64,000 bases of DNA from Corallium rubrum (GCA_964035015.1 OZ036002.1:11992199-12056198); one strand, 5' to 3'. Positions 53,225 through 64,000 are shown, counted from the stretch's first letter. The notes: generated from the letters alone by a model not told the origin. Made by a program: numbers and translations.

Positions 53225-53694
53225 CTGGAAGAAAATTTACAAATAATCAGTGCTGTAGTGTACATACATGTAACCTAGAGTTGTAGCAATGCGTCGATTA
53301 TTTTTCAGCTTTTTCCAGCAATCGATTACATTACTACCAACGATAGGACCATCAACATATAACAACTATTTGTAATTAAAGTAGAAGCTCCGTTTCATGT
53401 TGCTTTTTTATACATAAACAATATTTTATTATCATAAAGCATTTGCTATAAGAGCAAAATTGTTCATCAAGGGAGCTCACGCTCGTTCCATGTTTCGGCA
53501 GTATATCCAACTTTACTTTTCTTCTATTTGTAATCAGGGCCGTAGCGCAACAACATCACATTTGTACCCAGAGTCACAGAATAAAGAACTAACTAGTCGT
53601 TTAATATCATAACTCTGACAATGAGTTTTCGCGCGTTATCCCGTTAGAGTAACTATTATTTTGCAGTCATTTACTACTCACTTTATACCAGAAT

Positions 53695-53855
53695 GTTCGG
53701 AAGTTCGTTCCGAAGTTGGCAAGTTCATTGGGAAGTTCAAAGCTCGTTTTAAGCTACGCATTTGATTGACTTCTTGGTTCCTAGTAGCCGGCAATCAATT
53801 GCGCACTTCAAAACGAACTTGCGAACTTCGTAACGAACTTCTGAACATTTTGGTG
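53695..53855. mobile_element. Hairpin MITE (AAGTTCGTTTTGAAC family, copy 2)
   Basis: GTTCGGAAGTTCGTTCCGAAG pairs with CGTAACGAACTTCTGAAC, with a central GATTGACTTC...GGCAATC. Related to 32930-33045. Confidence 0.7.
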
Positions 53856-54239
53856 AAAAGTGACAAGTGAGTTGCAAATGACTGTCGTTGTCTTTGTAAA
53901 TATGTAATACTGCATGTAGTTTTAGACAAAATCTTTTGTAAAAATAAAAGAATGTGTCTTAAAAAATATGTTTTAATATGTTCAAAATTTTGCTCAAATA
54001 TGATATCAGATCGCGGGAAATGCCATTTCAGATACTCAATTTTCAAAAATTTTCCGGGAGAGCATACCCCCGGACCCCCTAGAAATTGGGCAGTCTTACT
54101 GCCTCCCCCCCCGACTAAAAAATCCTGCCTACAGCCCTGTTTGTAATTATATATATATATATATTTATTATATATCATTCGGGTTCATGAATAGTTCAAA
54201 TACTCAACATTAACTTCAATAAATTCAGCTCTATCATGT

Positions 54240-54712
54240 CTGATCATACCTCTTCGTGGTTTAGCCCAGCTGGTTAAAGACACCATGGTTAATGTCTTTA
54301 AAAAAAGTCTTTAGTGGTTACCTGGCCCATATTCTTTGATTGGGCCAGGGTACCAGGCTAGGTAAAGGTCTGGGTGGCTAATCATCCTCAGCCAGCGGCT
54401 GAATTGCGAAGGACGCAGATCAACGTGGCCGTGTCGAGGCATATCAAAGGCGCTTCAAGCAGCTGCCAACGACACAGTTCAGACCACGGGTCACAGCTAA
54501 GATGTTAAGTTTGATTTTATGGAGGGAGGAAAACCGGAAAACCCGGTGAAAAACCCTCGAAGCACAGGAGAGATCAACTACAACTCTACTCACAGGAGTC
54601 CAAGCCCGACAACGGGGTCATTCCCAAGCGGTCACCCATCCAAGTATTAACCCCGTCTAACCGGGCTTTTTGTGAGAGGAAGCGCGCTAATAGCACACTC
54701 CACCTGTGCTAA
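54240..54712 (-). repeat. Composite SINE with 5S-like segment
   Basis: The minus-strand 5S-like part (54590-54712) repeats the copy at 41345. It is joined to a block with GGAGGAAAACCGGAAAACCC and a tRNA-like TTTAGCCCAGCTGGTTAAAG at 54258. Copies of the GGAGGAAAACCGG block are typical of dispersed invertebrate SINEs; that is from memory. Confidence 0.6.
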
Positions 54713-54743
54713 CAACCCCCAGTTCTCTCCAAGTCGATTTTCC

Positions 54744-54910
54744 AATAGACCTTTCCGCACGAAGTACGTAGATAATGCGTTGAGAGATTTGATTGTCTCT
54801 CGCAAAACTTCGGACATCCAAAACTTCGGACAAACATTGGACATTAGCCAATCAGATTTGTCAAAAAGAAAGATCACGTGATCCATTCACTTCACGCGGA
54901 AAGGTCTATT
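54744..54910. mobile_element. MITE with AATAGACCTTTCCGC ends (copy 2)
   Basis: The termini and core match 37051-37217 closely. Confidence 0.85.
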
Positions 54911-55440
54911 CATCCAAAATTTGAGGAGAAACGTTTTAATCAAACTCATTATGGAAATACCAGCATATGCATGTATATTCTTCAGATCTCCCCCCGAAAT
55001 GCAGAAATGGCATTTCAGGGACTCTAAATTTCAAAATTTTCCAGGGTGGAGGGGGGCATGCCCCTGCTCCCATAGAGGTTTCTCATGCTTTTGATGCTCA
55101 TAGGCCTAAACAAAATATCCTGTGGTTCCTATTTCATGTCCTCAAAAAAGTAGGGTAGGTAGGTCGGATAAAAGTTTTGTTTTTAAAATTTTTTGGGGGG
55201 TTGACATTGGTCAGCAATGGCCATGGGTGTGATCTGTAGTGTCAAATTCGCACTTTCATTTAACGGCAACGATGTCCAGCACAAGTGTTCTTCCCGTCCT
55301 ACTTCACTCTTACAATCACTCGTGGGAATTCCATGATATTCTTGTAGTAACTCGTAGAATGTTTTGTTGTGAGGCACTGAAGCGAAAAATCTTTTTTGTG
55401 TCATGCTATTGTGAACACAAGGTTCGACAATAACTGTGAG

Positions 55441-56305
55441 TCCAGGGTTCGAATTAGTTGAGAAAAAATGATGTGCAACTATTTTTCGAAAATATGTGGT
55501 TCTGGAACGAGTGTTAAATCATTAACTATGGTAAAATAAAAGGCTAAAAATATAATAGCTCTGTCATAATCTTAACTACTCAGTCAAACCTATAGTCAAA
55601 CTGCGATAATTTAATAGTCTTAAAACATTATTTGTAATGTATTTGTAATTCATGTGATTTACTATGGAATTCTTCTTTACAACTGCTGAACCAATTATAA
55701 ATGTGCGTGAGAAGTTTTCATAAAGGTAATTCTGTTTTCTTTCATTATGCAAACTTTGCAATGCAATGAATGTACCACTTTGCCATCACTGTTGTATTCA
55801 TGCAAGCCAGTCAGCATGTAATGTTTCTTTCCATTTCTCAATGGCTTTGCTGGTACAGCCTTTCGATAAGAAGCCATTTAGTAAAGAAAGCGACTTCGAT
55901 TGAACAGCTTTTCGAAAAGCAAAACAAAAGCACTAACGCCAAATATGGGACATCAGAGTATTATCATAAGGCCTGGTGACAGCTAAAAAATTCACACCTG
56001 TCATGGCGGATAAAAGTATAACACCTACCAGTCTGGTCGTATTTGTACCGAGCATTGAGCTAAAAAAACAACCTTATTCATTTCAAAGATTCGCGAACAC
56101 GCTGCTAAAAAAAGTGAAAGTGTTTTTTATAAAATCATAATACCTGTACCAATAGATTGGCATTGCATTACCTGTAAACGTGGATGGATGTTCATTAGTC
56201 CCAAGTCTGATTTTTTTTTGCACATCGTTTTGAAAAGTGATATGCAATTTTCACTATTTGGGCCAAAACGATGTGCAAATTACACACCGTTAATTCGAAC
56301 CCTGA
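55441..56305. mobile_element. Element with CAGGGTTCGAATTA ends carrying a zinc-finger fragment
   Basis: CAGGGTTCGAATTAGTTGAG and the inverse TTAATTCGAACCCTG bound the element, with inner GATGTGCAA repeats. The terminal sequence is shared with 60624-61219. Confidence 0.7.
55576..55877 (-). pseudogene. BED/hAT-like zinc-finger fragment, frameshifted
   Basis: Reading VHSLHCKVCIMKENRI then, one frame over, YENFSRTFIIGSAVVKKNSI. The order HSLHC.VC...NF...FI.GS...K...HM is that of BED-like fingers in ZMYM/C17orf113-type proteins related to hAT transposases (from memory). A frame change in the middle makes it a remnant. Confidence 0.6.
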
Positions 56306-56384
56306 CTGTGACAACAGATGCCATCTTGGTGTTGTTGTATGCGTGCAACCCGCAATGACCCAAAAAAAAAAAATAGGGTCGGTA

Positions 56385-56406
56385 GGTAGGTAGGTAGGTA
56401 GGTAGG
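56385..56406. repeat. (GGTA)n-type tetranucleotide repeat
   Basis: Six copies of GTAG/GGTA. Confidence 0.85.
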
Positions 56407-56480
56407 AGGGTCGGTTGGGAAACTGGAACCACAGGATTTTTTTTAGGCTATGTTCATTGTCCACTACACTTGTCGCACCC

Positions 56481-57427
56481 TAGCCTGCGTGCAGACGCTT
56501 GTATTTCCGGAGCTTGTGTAATTGAATCCCTATAAGCGTCTGCACACTGAAGGCCAAAAGCTTGTTCTGGTCACGTGGAATTTCCACAGAAAGTTGGAAC
56601 CGCATGTGATTGGTTCTTTGTTAATTATGCAATTTATCACGAATTCGCTAAAATTAGCTCGAGCATGCACTTATAAAAACATGGCGTTTGTCGAAGCTTC
56701 GAAGTTAGATGGGTGAATGTTTTCAATGTGCTCTGCGACTCGTTTGTCATTTATTTCAAATTGATAGCCTTTTCGAAGACCAAGTTAAGGCAATCAAAGC
56801 ATTCTTTAAAGGAACGTATAGAAGCTGACATCAAAACACTCTTGAGCAGCGGGGTTCTTTCCTAGTTTAATTCTTGGTCGAGTTTTGTCAACGAAAAGTT
56901 CACAATGTCTTCTTTGCTCGTTTTGCGCAAAATGCTGGGACTCTTCTTAGAGCACATATTCAAACACTCTCAGTTGATCTCCTTCAGATACAAAAGGACA
57001 GTTTGTTCTCTGACCTTTTCACAGCGCCAAGCTGCGCGCGCGATTTGTGTGTATGTCCCTCTACACAGCATTTTGCCAACAGAGCAAAGATTCTTGGGCA
57101 AAGTCCGAATGGCTGTTTTGCTTCTCCAGTGTACTTTAACAGACACAATTGTCGTTTGGGCAGTTGAAAAGTTATCCGCTTCGTGTGTGGCCCTCGTTGG
57201 TGTGGAAGCTAGTTGATTGCCGGTTGAAAAGGATATACTAGCTAGCGAGACTCCATGAATAATAATAGCTATAATTATTCCTTACTGCGCGAATTAATCA
57301 TTTTAATGCGATTAAAAATCCATGTGTCCACTCGTGCCCAGAACAAGCTTTTGGCCTCCAATGCGCAGACGCTTATAGGGATTCAATTACCCAAGCTCCG
57401 GAAACACAAGCGTCTGCATGCAGGCTA
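56481..57427. mobile_element. Mutator-like element with 9-bp duplication and RecQ-like fragment
   Basis: Ends TAGCCTGCGTGCAGACGC and GCGTCTGCATGCAGGCTA head about 90-bp inverted repeats. GTCGCACCC is duplicated exactly at 56472-56480 and 57428-57436. Inside, at about 56758-56830, the plus frame reads IDSLFEDQVKAIKAFFKG, like the start of a RecQ helicase domain. Confidence 0.88.
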
Positions 57428-57639
57428 GTCGCACCCTGCATGGTACCACCACTGCCTCAAATGACCTCCTAATTATCAAGACATCTTATCTTCACAAGGA
57501 AGAATGAAGTACCTTGAACAAAATATGAAAGTTCTTAGCCTTTGACTTAAACATGCATTCAGTCACCTTAAGGAGTTACCATGGTGCCTGCTTATTATCG
57601 ATTAAATATTAAAAAAATTTAAATATTTATAGCACTTAC

Positions 57640-57694
57640 TGCATACAATAGTATCTTGCTCTCTTTATCTTCCTTTGGGTAAAGCATGTTATTG
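57640..57694 (-). CDS. POLR2I: RNA polymerase II subunit RPB9, exon 2
   Basis: A 55-bp exon with acceptor TTCTTCTTCTAG and donor GTAAGTGC. It encodes NNMLYPKEDKESKILLYA, residues 26-43, matching the RPB9 segment between the two halves of the first zinc ribbon. The first base completes Cys 25 from exon 1. Confidence 0.96.
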
Positions 57695-57889
57695 CTAGAA
57701 GAAGAATTCATAGTACTGTACATACACATGTTACAACTTGTTTTACATAACATAGTGCTATATTTTCAGGCAGTTAAATCCAGGGCTTGAAATTTGCGGT
57801 ATCCTGATAACCATGGGATACTAGATCTTCGTTTTGGATACTAGAAGTCTTAACTTCAGTATCCAACGGGATACAATAAAATTTTCAAT

Positions 57890-59075
57890 AGTGTGCAGCC
57901 ACAGAATCTGATGTAACATCTTACATTGTAATCTAACGTCTTAGAATGTAACGTAACGTCTTTATACAATGTACTGTAGCGTAACATCTTATAATGTAGT
58001 GTAATGTCTTATATAGAGCGTGATGTCTTAGAATGTAGTGTAACGTCTTAGAATATAGCATAATGTTACTAATGTAGCGTAACGTCTTAGAACGTAGTGT
58101 AACGTCTTAGAACGTAGTGTAACGTCTTAGAACGTAGTGTAAGGTCTTAGAATGTAGCGTAAGGTCTTAGAATGTAGCGTAAGGTCTTAGAATGTAGCAT
58201 AATGCTACTGTAGCATAATGCTACTAATGTAGCGTAACGTCTTAGAATGTAGCATAATGTTACTAATGTAGCGTAAGGTCTTAGAATGTAGTGTAACGTC
58301 TTAGAATGTAGCATGTTACTAATGTAGTGTAACGTCTTAGAATGTAGTGTAACATCTTAGAATGTAGCGTAAGGTCTTAGAATGTAGCGTAATGTAGCGT
58401 AACGTCTTAGTATGTAGCATAATGCTACTAATGTAGCGTAACGTCTTAGAATGTAGCATAATGTTACTAATGTAGCGTAACGTCTTAGAATGTAGTGTAA
58501 CGTCTTAGAATGTAGCATGTTACTAATGTAGTGTAACATCTTAGAATGTAGTGTAACATCTTAGAATGTAGTGTAACATCTTAGAATGTAGCGTAAGGTC
58601 TTAGAATGTAGCGTAATGTAGCGTAACGTCTTAGAATGTAGTGTAAGGTCTTAGAATGTAGCGTAAAAGGAGTGTGGCGTCTTAGAATGTAGCATAATAT
58701 CTTAGAATGTAGCGTAACGTCTTAGAATGTAGCATAATGTAGCGGGTAACATCCTAGAATGTAGTGTAACGTCTTAGAATGTAGCGTAACATCTTAGAAT
58801 GTAGCGTAAGGTCTTAGAATGTAGCGTAAAAGGACTGTAACGTCTTAGAATGTAGTGTAAGGTCTTAGAATGTAGCGTAATGTACAGCGTAACATCTTAG
58901 AATGTAGTGTAATGTCTTAGAATGTGGTGTAATGTCTTAGAATGTAGCGTAATATCTTAGAATGTAGCGTAAGGTCTTAGAATGTAGCGTAAAAGGAGTG
59001 TAACGTCTTAGAATGTATCGTAAGGTCTTATAATGTAGTGTAATGTCTTAGAATGTAGTGTAATGTTTCTATAAA
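57890..59075. repeat. About 20-bp minisatellite (AATGTAGCGTAACGTCTTAG)
   Basis: More than 50 imperfect copies. Common variants swap AGTGT/AGCGT/AGCAT and AACGTC/AAGGTC/AATGTC, with higher-order units marked by AATGCTACTAATGTAGCG. It lies about 200 bp upstream (in gene direction) of... exon 2 of POLR2I on the intron 1 side. A related, sparser version is at 50940-51400. Confidence 0.95.
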
Positions 59076-59307
59076 GTGTGAAGACTTCAGGGGGGTCTAG
59101 GAGTAGGGGGGCATGCTCCCCAAGAAAATTTTGAATTTCAAAAGGCCCCAGGCAGGAATGCATTTCTGACAATTTCTGCAAGGAATTTTCAGGGAAAAAA
59201 TTGTCTTAAAGCCAAGGGCAATATACAGACATTCTAATTTTTTTAAAGATAATGATTAGTAGATACTGTAGATTGTTTAACAATGAAGAAATAATATGAC
59301 TTAGCAT

Positions 59308-59395
59308 ATACCTCGCAGGTGAATAGTGCTTTTCAAGCAATCTGATTGGTTCCTCTAGCTCGGGATATCCTGCACTATTCACCTGCGGGCAAAAC
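59308..59395. repeat. Hairpin with GCAGGTGAATAGTGC arms
   Basis: CTCGCAGGTGAATAGTGC pairs with GCACTATTCACCTGCGGG. Confidence 0.75.
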
Positions 59396-59699
59396 AAAAT
59401 GGCAGACAGTTTTGCTTTGTTTACCGAAGCAGGAGATTTTGTTGATAAACAAGGCTTATGTTGTAGAATAACAAGTAAAGTCAACAAAATTAAGTAGAAG
59501 TGTGTTCACAGGTATGTTTCTTTACAATTTTCTAGCCATTAATATATTCAAAAGTTGTAAAAACTGTTGTTGTCGACAAATATTGAGTACGCCAAGTGCC
59601 GTTAGTGCCCAAGTTGCTAGCGGCCATGTCTTGTATGAAATACCGAAAAATATAAGAATGTTAAACTTGTTATTTCATTTATGAGGTATATGCTAAAAC

Positions 59700-59808
59700 A
59701 ATTATTTACCTCAGTGTCGGTGAATAGTGTGGATATTCACCTCACCGAAGCGGCTCGGTGAATATCCAGCACTATTCACCTCCACTTCGGTGAATAATTG
59801 TCAATTAT
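59700..59808. repeat. Hairpin with AATTATTCACC-type arms
   Basis: AATTATTTACCTCAGTGTCGG and GGTGAATAGTG pair with CACTATTCACC and CACTTCGGTGAATAATTG. The centre is CACCGAAGCGGCTCGGTG. Confidence 0.75.
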
Positions 59809-60287
59809 TATTGAAGTTGGTTGTACAGTAGTGTGGATCTTGTGGGTGTCTTCATAGTAACATGAAGTACTGTAGCCGCAATCTGCTGGACATAAGCAGT
59901 GCGAGTACCTTGTGGATGCCATTAAATATATGGTACCGTATTAACATCACAAGAAGTTTTATTTTTTCTTGGCCATCTGGACAAATTGTGAAAAAGAATA
60001 ATAAGATTGAGTTTCAAAACTCAATTTAAGATTGAGTATTATACCCATATACTGGTAGTAGAAATATCCCTGGATAACCAATCAGCCTGAAAGTTACCGA
60101 TTATCAGGTTCTACCAATTAATTTCCAATTATTGGCTCATCCCTACTTTTATCAATGCAAGTGTGGCAGCATCATAATTTCAGGGAGATTTTCAAGCACT
60201 TTTCTATTACGTACTGGTATACAGATAAAATACTAGGGATGAGCTGATCAAGAAAAATCAAATTTACCAATCCAATAAATTGTGATA

Positions 60288-60545
60288 TAATTGTCAGTTG
60301 TTTGCTGTACAAGCTGTGTTAGTTAGTAATACTCAGAAAAACTCTGAGCTCTAAGCGGGACTCGAACCCACAACCTTCTGAATGCTAGCCAGATGCTCTA
60401 ACCACTGAGCCACCACTGTGCCCAGTCCTCCAGGAACGAGTCTTAACCGCTCGGTTACAAGTACTTGTTGGTCTACAAGTCGCGTTGTAACAGTAAGTTT
60501 CCAGTTAAACACAGCTTGTACAGCAAACAACTGACAATTATTACT
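60288..60545 (-). repeat. Foldback element enclosing a tRNA-Ala-like sequence
   Basis: AATTGTCAGTTGTTTGCTGT and ACAGCAAACAACTGACAATT bound it. Inside (minus strand, 60352-60424) are GTGGCTCAGTGGTTAGAGC (A box), an AGC anticodon loop CTAGCAT and GTGGGTTCGAGTCCCGC (B box). The acceptor stem does not pair, so it is not a functional tRNA. Confidence 0.75.
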
Positions 60546-60623
60546 AACATCAAGCTGCAATTTCTGAAACTAACTAAATTCTGATATGATTTACAATCTG
60601 ATCATATACTTGTCAACAGGTAC

Positions 60624-61219
60624 AGGGTTCGAATTAATATTTCAAAAGTGCATCGCGAAAATATTGTTGAAAAAGTAGGGACTGACCCCCCCCCCCCCCC
60701 GTTTCAACTTCCGCTTTCGCTTCGGTATTTCACCACAGAATCCACGGCGTTGGAGTTCTGGATTATACTAGAATTCGAAACGCCGTGCAAAGAAACAATG
60801 CATTTATTTAAGCTTGTTTCAAACGTCAAACTCATCAGTGCGTAATTCGAACCTTTCCAAGCATTTTACTCGTTAAATGTGACGTTTCAAACTGCAGGCG
60901 AAACAACAGTGTCAGAAATGTGTCTGAAATGACATGTGTTTGTTTTATTTTTGTGCTCAAAATCTCACTGAATTATGAAGGACAAATTTACAGTAGCAGT
61001 GTTTCAGTTTCACGACGTTTTTATTGTTATGCGATGTAACGGAGAACTATCCAAGGCTGTTGTTTTGTTTTGTAATAAACCAAAACACACTGTGAAGAAG
61101 TTATTGGAAGGCACTCAGCGGTTACTTTGCATCGCGATTTTGGAGTTTTTATGTTTGTTTTGGATCGCATATTTCAAAAAGTGCATCGCGATTTGCGAAT
61201 CGCGATATGTTAATTCGAA
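60624..61219. mobile_element. Element with CAGGGTTCGAATTA ends (copy 2)
   Basis: CAGGGTTCGAATTAATATTTC and TTAATTCGAACCCTG are inverted, flanked by AGGTA on both sides. An 11-base C run is at 60689. GTGCATCGCGA is repeated near both ends. Confidence 0.7.
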
Positions 61220-62153
61220 CCCTGAGGTATTCCTGACACTTGAGTTTGCAGTGAAACACTAGCAAAACATAACATTGTGTATTGTTTGGCAATGATAATG
61301 TGATCAGTGACCACCAGTGATCATTCATCTGCAAGATGGAGTTTAAGTTAAAATATAAAAGCTGAAATACGATTGACAGAAGTCAGAAACAAAAAAGGTT
61401 TCACCAAACAGGAAATATGACATGTTAAACATGATGCACATTATCAAATTAATTAAATTTGACAGTTTCTTTGTGAAATCACTATGACTAGGCATTTTTC
61501 TTAACAAACAAAATAAAATTCACTTATAAGTATAAAAGGCAGAATGGTACATTTATCAGACCACTGATATTTGTCAATGTGATCAGCCAATAACTGATCA
61601 GTCTGAAAGTTGCAGATTATTGGTTTTACCGATTAATTTCCGATCATCGGCTCATCCCTATAAAATACTGTCTTCAAGTAAGTTTTGAAACTCACTCTTC
61701 TTCCGTAATTATTCTTTTTTACAATTTATCCAACTGATCCAGAAAAAGTAAAACTTCTTCAATCTTGTGATGTTACAACAACATTTAATGGATCCATGAG
61801 GTTACTTAACTTTATGTTACCACAACATAATGACACCCACAAGACCCATATTATTTCATTGTTAAATAACCTATCAGATCTACTAATCGTTATCTTAAAA
61901 AATTAGGATGTCTGCAAATTACCCTTGACTCGAGATATTGGAAATACAGTACACTCCTGGGGCTTCTGAACTTTTGGGGGACTTTTGACTTTATACAAAC
62001 ATAATAAACTCAATCTTTACGTAATACACATGTATAACTAGTGTATAAACCTATAATATCCCAGTAAATCAGGTTTATTAAACTACTTATCTATCCTTTA
62101 TAGTGTATCATATATTTCCCCTGACCTCTACAAATAACAAATACATCGCTTAC
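61220..62153. other. POLR2I intron 1, 5' part
   Basis: No exon seen. Scattered repeats such as GATAATCGGTTTTACCGATTAATTTCC (also near 60108) and the sequence around 59206-59290, repeated inverted near 61890. Confidence 0.35.
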
Positions 62154-62227
62154 CATTCTTGACAAAACTTAATCCCAACAAAGCCAGGTCCACTCTGTTC
62201 AGTATTCTGTCGTTTTAGTAAGCTCAT
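62154..62227 (-). CDS. POLR2I: RNA polymerase II subunit RPB9, exon 1 with start codon
   Basis: RPB9 sits at the jaw of RNA polymerase II in the nucleus and supports start-site choice, fidelity and elongation. Exon 1 starts at ATG 62225-62227 (context ACCATGA) and encodes a short variable N-terminus, then GPGFVGIKFCQEC with Cys 22 and Cys 25 as first zinc ligands, ending at donor GTAAGCG. The assembled protein is 129 residues (human about 125). It is complete, with all eight zinc cysteines (22, 25, 44, 47, 91, 94, 118, 123). The gene spans over 21 kb because its introns are filled with repeats. Confidence 0.95.
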
Positions 62228-62820
62228 GGTAAGTATTCTTAAGTTTAAAAGAAGAAATATTGCGTCTTTAAAGTCGACGAATAAAGAAGTTCTTTCAGCA
62301 AATTCAGCAGGAACGGGAAACGTTACATCACGGGCGGAGAGAGAGGGTGAGCATGCGGTTTACCCTGGTCAGCGGAAAGAAATTTGAGGATGTTCAAGGA
62401 TACAAGCATGAGTTCCCGTTGATCCCGCGTGCAGAGTGCTTAGCTTCGCCTCAACTTCGCCTCTGGCACAATGTTAATAAATTGCACAGAGAATCAGAAA
62501 GTTCCTTGTTTTTATTACTGTAATACGGGTATGTATTCAACTATTTTTGTAATAATTATCATCTAAGACCATGGCATATACATTGATACATACAATTTTT
62601 AACTCCGAAATAATCAATCACAATACATTTGTCTTGTCAAAAGTGATCGATTTCTGTACAATAATCCAACAAACGCCAAGGTATACATAGTATAAATACC
62701 AATATCTAGTATAATTTAGTAAATAAAACTGTATAAAGACAGTTTGCTGTGTACAGAATTTAATAGTCTAATAATTATTTACAATAGACTCAGTAGTCAC
62801 AACACTGGCAACAGGACTTA
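62228..62820. promoter_or_regulatory. Upstream region of POLR2I
   Basis: This sequence directly precedes the POLR2I start codon and should hold its promoter. I see no clear TATA box at the expected distance. A GC-richer patch (62310-62470) is the least repetitive part. The exact start of transcription cannot be placed. Confidence 0.4.
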
Positions 62821-63396
62821 CAGTCAAACCGGGTGTTCCCTTGCGAGCTACATTGCAATATTCCCACGCAACATTGCAATATTCCCAGGCAACATTGCAA
62901 TGTTGATTGACAAGTTCCGGTGAGCAATTTGCAAACGTTTCAGGAATATTTATTTCCGAAATTTAACATTTCTTTACTTAAACTACCATTTGCATGGCTG
63001 AAAATACATTAAATACTATCTAACCCACCAACCGTAATATTTTAAATATAAATTTATAAATTTAATAAAAGAAAGACAAAGCTTTAAAGGAATCTACTGA
63101 GGAATCTTGATGTGATGTTTGCAAGTTGCTCAAGCCAAATTGACAATGGGTCATTCCAGAAAACATCCAGACCTCCCCCACAGAGGAAATGTGAAGTTGA
63201 CCCCCTCCCCCCTTCAGACATCCTAGTACATTTTACTATTATCAGAAGTAGATTTACCCCCCTCCCCTCCCTGGATGGCACAAATTTCCTCTGTGGGAGA
63301 GGTATGGATTTTAATTTCTGGAATGACCCAATCAACATTGCAATGTTGCAGTGCAATATTGCAAAGTCACATGCAAGAGAACATCTGGTTTAATTG
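62821..63396. mobile_element. Foldback MITE (CAAACCGGTGTTCTCTTGC family, copy 2)
   Basis: Matches 39146-39509 through most of its length, and is interrupted by the element at 63148-63329. Confidence 0.85.
63148..63329. mobile_element. Small element with GGGTCATTCCAGAAA ends and AAT duplication
   Basis: Inverted ends GGGTCATTCCAGAAA / TTTCTGGAATGACCC are flanked by AAT on both sides. The uninterrupted target (TTGACAATCAACATTG) is seen in copy 1 at 39436. Inner arms CCCACAGAGGAAATGTG and CACAAATTTCCTCTGTGGG pair. Confidence 0.88.
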
Positions 63397-63399
63397 TAA

Positions 63400-64000
63400 T
63401 AAATGCAAAGCCCCTTGCCTGCTAAGTAGACATAAAAGCCAGTACAATCCTGAAATTATATCACAGGTATATGTTTGTTGCCAAACATCTACCCTCACAG
63501 CAAAAGAGAGGACAGAGACGGCTGTACCATATATTTGACCAGGTTGGGCTTTACTTGCAATAATGAAGATATCATTCCAGTTATAGATGATGGTCAGTGG
63601 ATTATACAAATAGTGTGACTATAAGTCATATGTGACAGGATAAAGTGTAAAAAAATCTTCCATGGTAAATTATGCAGCCTTAGTTGAATTACATTGTGAA
63701 TTTATTTTGTTGACCTTTCAGGGTTCAAATTAGCATAATTGAATCTTAGATTAAACTGGATTTTTAATGTGCTGTTGTTCCTGGCAATTCTATATTGATC
63801 CCAGTTTGCAGGAAGCAATTCAGGTTGTAGTGGTATGACAGGTATGTACTGTTTCATTCATCATGAATGTCAGATCACAAATTTTCACAGAAATATAATC
63901 AATTAACCCATTAAAAGCACTCTTCACTGTACTGAATAAAATCACCTGGCATTAGCTGGATAAAATAGTTACGTCTGCCTTTGCCCCTTAATGGGTTAAC
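63400..64000. other. Right edge, no recognised feature
   Basis: I see no gene, RNA or clear repeat in the last 600 bases. Confidence 0.4.

Noticed and set aside
56874..57216. Overlapping plus-strand frames of about 100 residues
   Set aside because: They lie inside the Mutator-like element and show no recognisable domain.
60352..60424. Functional tRNA-Ala gene
   Set aside because: The acceptor stem does not pair and it is embedded in a repeated foldback.

Overview
The window is animal nuclear DNA: intron-rich genes with GT-AG exons, nuclear tRNA genes, and dense layered transposons and hairpin repeats. The mix (DIRS with a tyrosine recombinase, Penelope-like fragments, hAT, many foldback elements, 5S-like SINEs, fragments of gene families I associate with cnidarians) suggests an anthozoan cnidarian, probably a stony coral. 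That assignment is inference. Base composition is AT-rich and there is no bacterial gene organisation.

Two protein-coding genes can be assembled by eye, both on the minus strand. The first (655 to at least 31596) has six exons whose phases all match. They encode about 1001 residues (start not found) with two ZU5-type beta-sandwich domains, a UPA-like domain, and a large last exon with a trypsin-like protease fold carrying His, Asp and Ser catalytic motifs. The order resembles PIDD1 or the FIIND of NLRP1 and CARD8, but a protease sits where those proteins carry a death-fold domain. The second (40918 to 62227) is POLR2I, the RNA polymerase II subunit RPB9, in six small exons giving 129 residues with both zinc ribbons. 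Between them lie three tRNA-Val genes with anticodons TAC, AAC and CAC.

Nearly everything else is mobile or repetitive. The introns of the protease gene hold a DIRS element with gag, RT/RNase H/MT and recombinase frames (8109-12661), a hAT element with an 8-bp target duplication (13617-16203), a stack of three nested elements (17871-20014), a Penelope-like RT copy split by a TTAA-flanked element (20695-21801), and a 7.3 kb composite (23896-31154) packed with foldback elements, several ending in inverted tandem arrays. The introns of POLR2I hold more hairpins, a nested TTA-flanked element with a 333-bp near-perfect palindrome, minisatellites, SINEs and a Mutator-like element. Fragments of a RecQ-like helicase appear three times, two of them inside Mutator-like elements.

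Exons were found by reading splice sites, phase continuity and family resemblance without any search tool. Transposon superfamily names rest on terminal motifs and target-site duplications. Short open frames in the repeats were not called as genes.
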